A stretch of 6,606 nucleotides of DNA. Source: Nanobdellota archaeon. GTDB lineage: Archaea; Nanobdellota; Nanobdellia; Woesearchaeales; CG1-02-33-12. The stretch spans positions 1-6,606 of the forward strand of contig JAHIFA010000097.1 of assembly GCA_018901315.1 (NCBI GenBank), read 5' to 3'. The position numbers and the translations under genes were made by a program. The notes under the pieces were generated by a model. That model saw only the letters and a list, made by a program, of their open reading frames with translations. It was not told the origin of the DNA and ran no database searches. Of the stretch, positions 6,340 through 6,606 are shown in pieces. The first letter of the stretch is position 1. Each line of letters opens with the position of its first letter.

Positions 6340-6347
6340 TATATAAA
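6340..6347 (-). promoter_or_regulatory. Archaeal TATA box of the fabD-like gene (TTTATATA)
   Basis: Minus-strand TTTATATA, an exact archaeal consensus, preceded by AAAAGCC. It covers -31 to -24 relative to the ATG at 6316 and predicts a leaderless transcript. It is the evidence for choosing 6316 over the ATG at 6328. Confidence 0.7.
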
Positions 6348-6399
6348 GGCTTTTATGACATTTATCTGTCTGACTTTATTTAAGGCATATTATTGCTGG

Positions 6400-6422
6400 T
6401 CATATTAATATACTTAATATGA
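6400..6422. repeat. Perfect inverted repeat, 9-bp arms, operator-like
   Basis: The plus strand reads TCATATTAA, five spacer bases TATAC, then TTAATATGA, the exact reverse complement of the left arm. It lies 53 bp upstream of the TATA box of the fabD-like gene and 84 bp downstream of the preceding gene's stop. The symmetry fits a dimeric repressor or activator site. It could also be a weak A/T hairpin in the upstream transcript; an A/T-rich arm raises the chance of coincidence. Confidence 0.45.
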
Positions 6423-6464
6423 ACGCATTGGCCTATAGAAATAACTAACTAACCTTATCTGGAT

Positions 6465-6483
6465 TTTTTGGTTTTGCCAAAAA
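6465..6483. repeat. Short inverted repeat (TTTTTGG / CCAAAAA), 7-bp arms
   Basis: The arms at 6465-6471 and 6477-6483 are perfectly complementary with a 5-base loop. It lies about 25 nt after the stop codon of the upstream partial gene and could fold in that gene's 3' untranslated RNA. On the minus strand no T tract follows the hairpin, so it is not a classical intrinsic terminator, though the arm itself contains T5. Confidence 0.35.
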
Positions 6484-6499
6484 TAGTTTATAATTAATT

Positions 6500-6506
6500 A
6501 AAAAAA
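6500..6506 (-). terminator. T7 tract directly after the stop of the partial upstream gene
   Basis: On the minus strand seven T residues follow the TAA stop immediately, with a T5 tract 17 nt further on (6479-6483). Archaeal transcription commonly ends at such tracts. Together with the strong TATA box at 6340-6347 it suggests the fabD-like gene is a separate transcription unit. Confidence 0.45.
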
Positions 6507-6606
6507 TTAACTTTTAACAGGTTTTAGGTCTTTCCAGACAGAGTCAAACATTTTGGTCATTGCAGTTGCAAAGAAAGGTGTTTTTATCCATATTCCCAGA
6601 TCATAG
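6507..6606 (-). CDS. C-terminal fragment of an unidentified protein, possibly a TrmB-like regulator
   Basis: An open minus-strand frame enters from the right edge and ends at TAA (6507-6509), giving the last 32 residues: YDLGIWIKTPFFATAM, then TKMFDSVWKDLKPVKS. I cannot name it firmly. The pattern hydrophobic-Trp-Ile-Lys-Thr-Pro, Ala, then Met-Phe-Asp-x-Val-Trp resembles, from memory, the C-terminal end of archaeal regulators with a winged-helix domain and a TrmB/PLD-like sensor domain, which often end near a Phe-x-x-x-Trp motif. The frame, the clean stop and the T tract after it support a real gene end; the family call is weak. Confidence 0.55.
   Translation of the reverse strand, partial: YDLGIWIKTPFFATAMTKMFDSVWKDLKPVKS

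Overview
The window looks like a stretch of an AT-rich archaeal genome, most likely a small-genome DPANN-type lineage (Woesearchaeota/Pacearchaeota-like). The lineage is inference. The archaeal call rests on the archaeal/eukaryotic-type tyrosyl-tRNA synthetase, on TATA boxes (TTTAAATA, TTTTAATA, TTTATATA) placed about 24-38 nt upstream of start codons that lack a Shine-Dalgarno, and on T-tract rather than GC-hairpin terminators. No tRNA, rRNA, CRISPR array or insertion sequence was found.

Every gene is on the minus strand, so transcription runs from high to low coordinates. In that order: (i) the C-terminal 32 residues of an unidentified protein, possibly a TrmB-like regulator (6507-6606); (ii) an intergenic region of about 190 bp with a T7 tract, a 9-bp-arm inverted repeat and a consensus TATA box; (iii) a stand-alone malonyl-CoA:ACP transacylase-like protein (FabD family, 5345-6316); (iv) a 182-bp AT-rich gap with a candidate terminator and a promoter; (v) a 408-residue tandem fusion of two thymidine-kinase domains (3936-5162); (vi) tyrosyl-tRNA synthetase (2806-3879); (vii) a diacylglycerol-kinase/YegS-type lipid kinase (1687-2763); (viii) TldD (200-1615), followed after one base by (ix) the first 66 residues of TldE/PmbA, cut by the window edge.

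The genes do not form one pathway. tldD-tldE is a clear two-gene protease operon. tyrS and the lipid kinase are 42 bp apart and may be co-transcribed. fabD-like, the thymidine kinase, tyrS and tldD each carry their own TATA box. For fabD-like, tyrS and tldD the box position predicts leaderless or nearly leaderless mRNA; the kinase would have a leader of only a few bases.

The most notable item is the double thymidine kinase. Its N-terminal copy keeps a consensus P-loop but has lost the catalytic Asp-Glu. Its C-terminal copy keeps the catalytic Asp-Glu, substrate loop and zinc ribbon, but has Gln in place of the last P-loop glycine. Second is a FabD-type acyltransferase in an archaeal setting without any fatty-acid-synthesis partner in view. 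I see no evidence of a defence system or other multi-gene novel system here.
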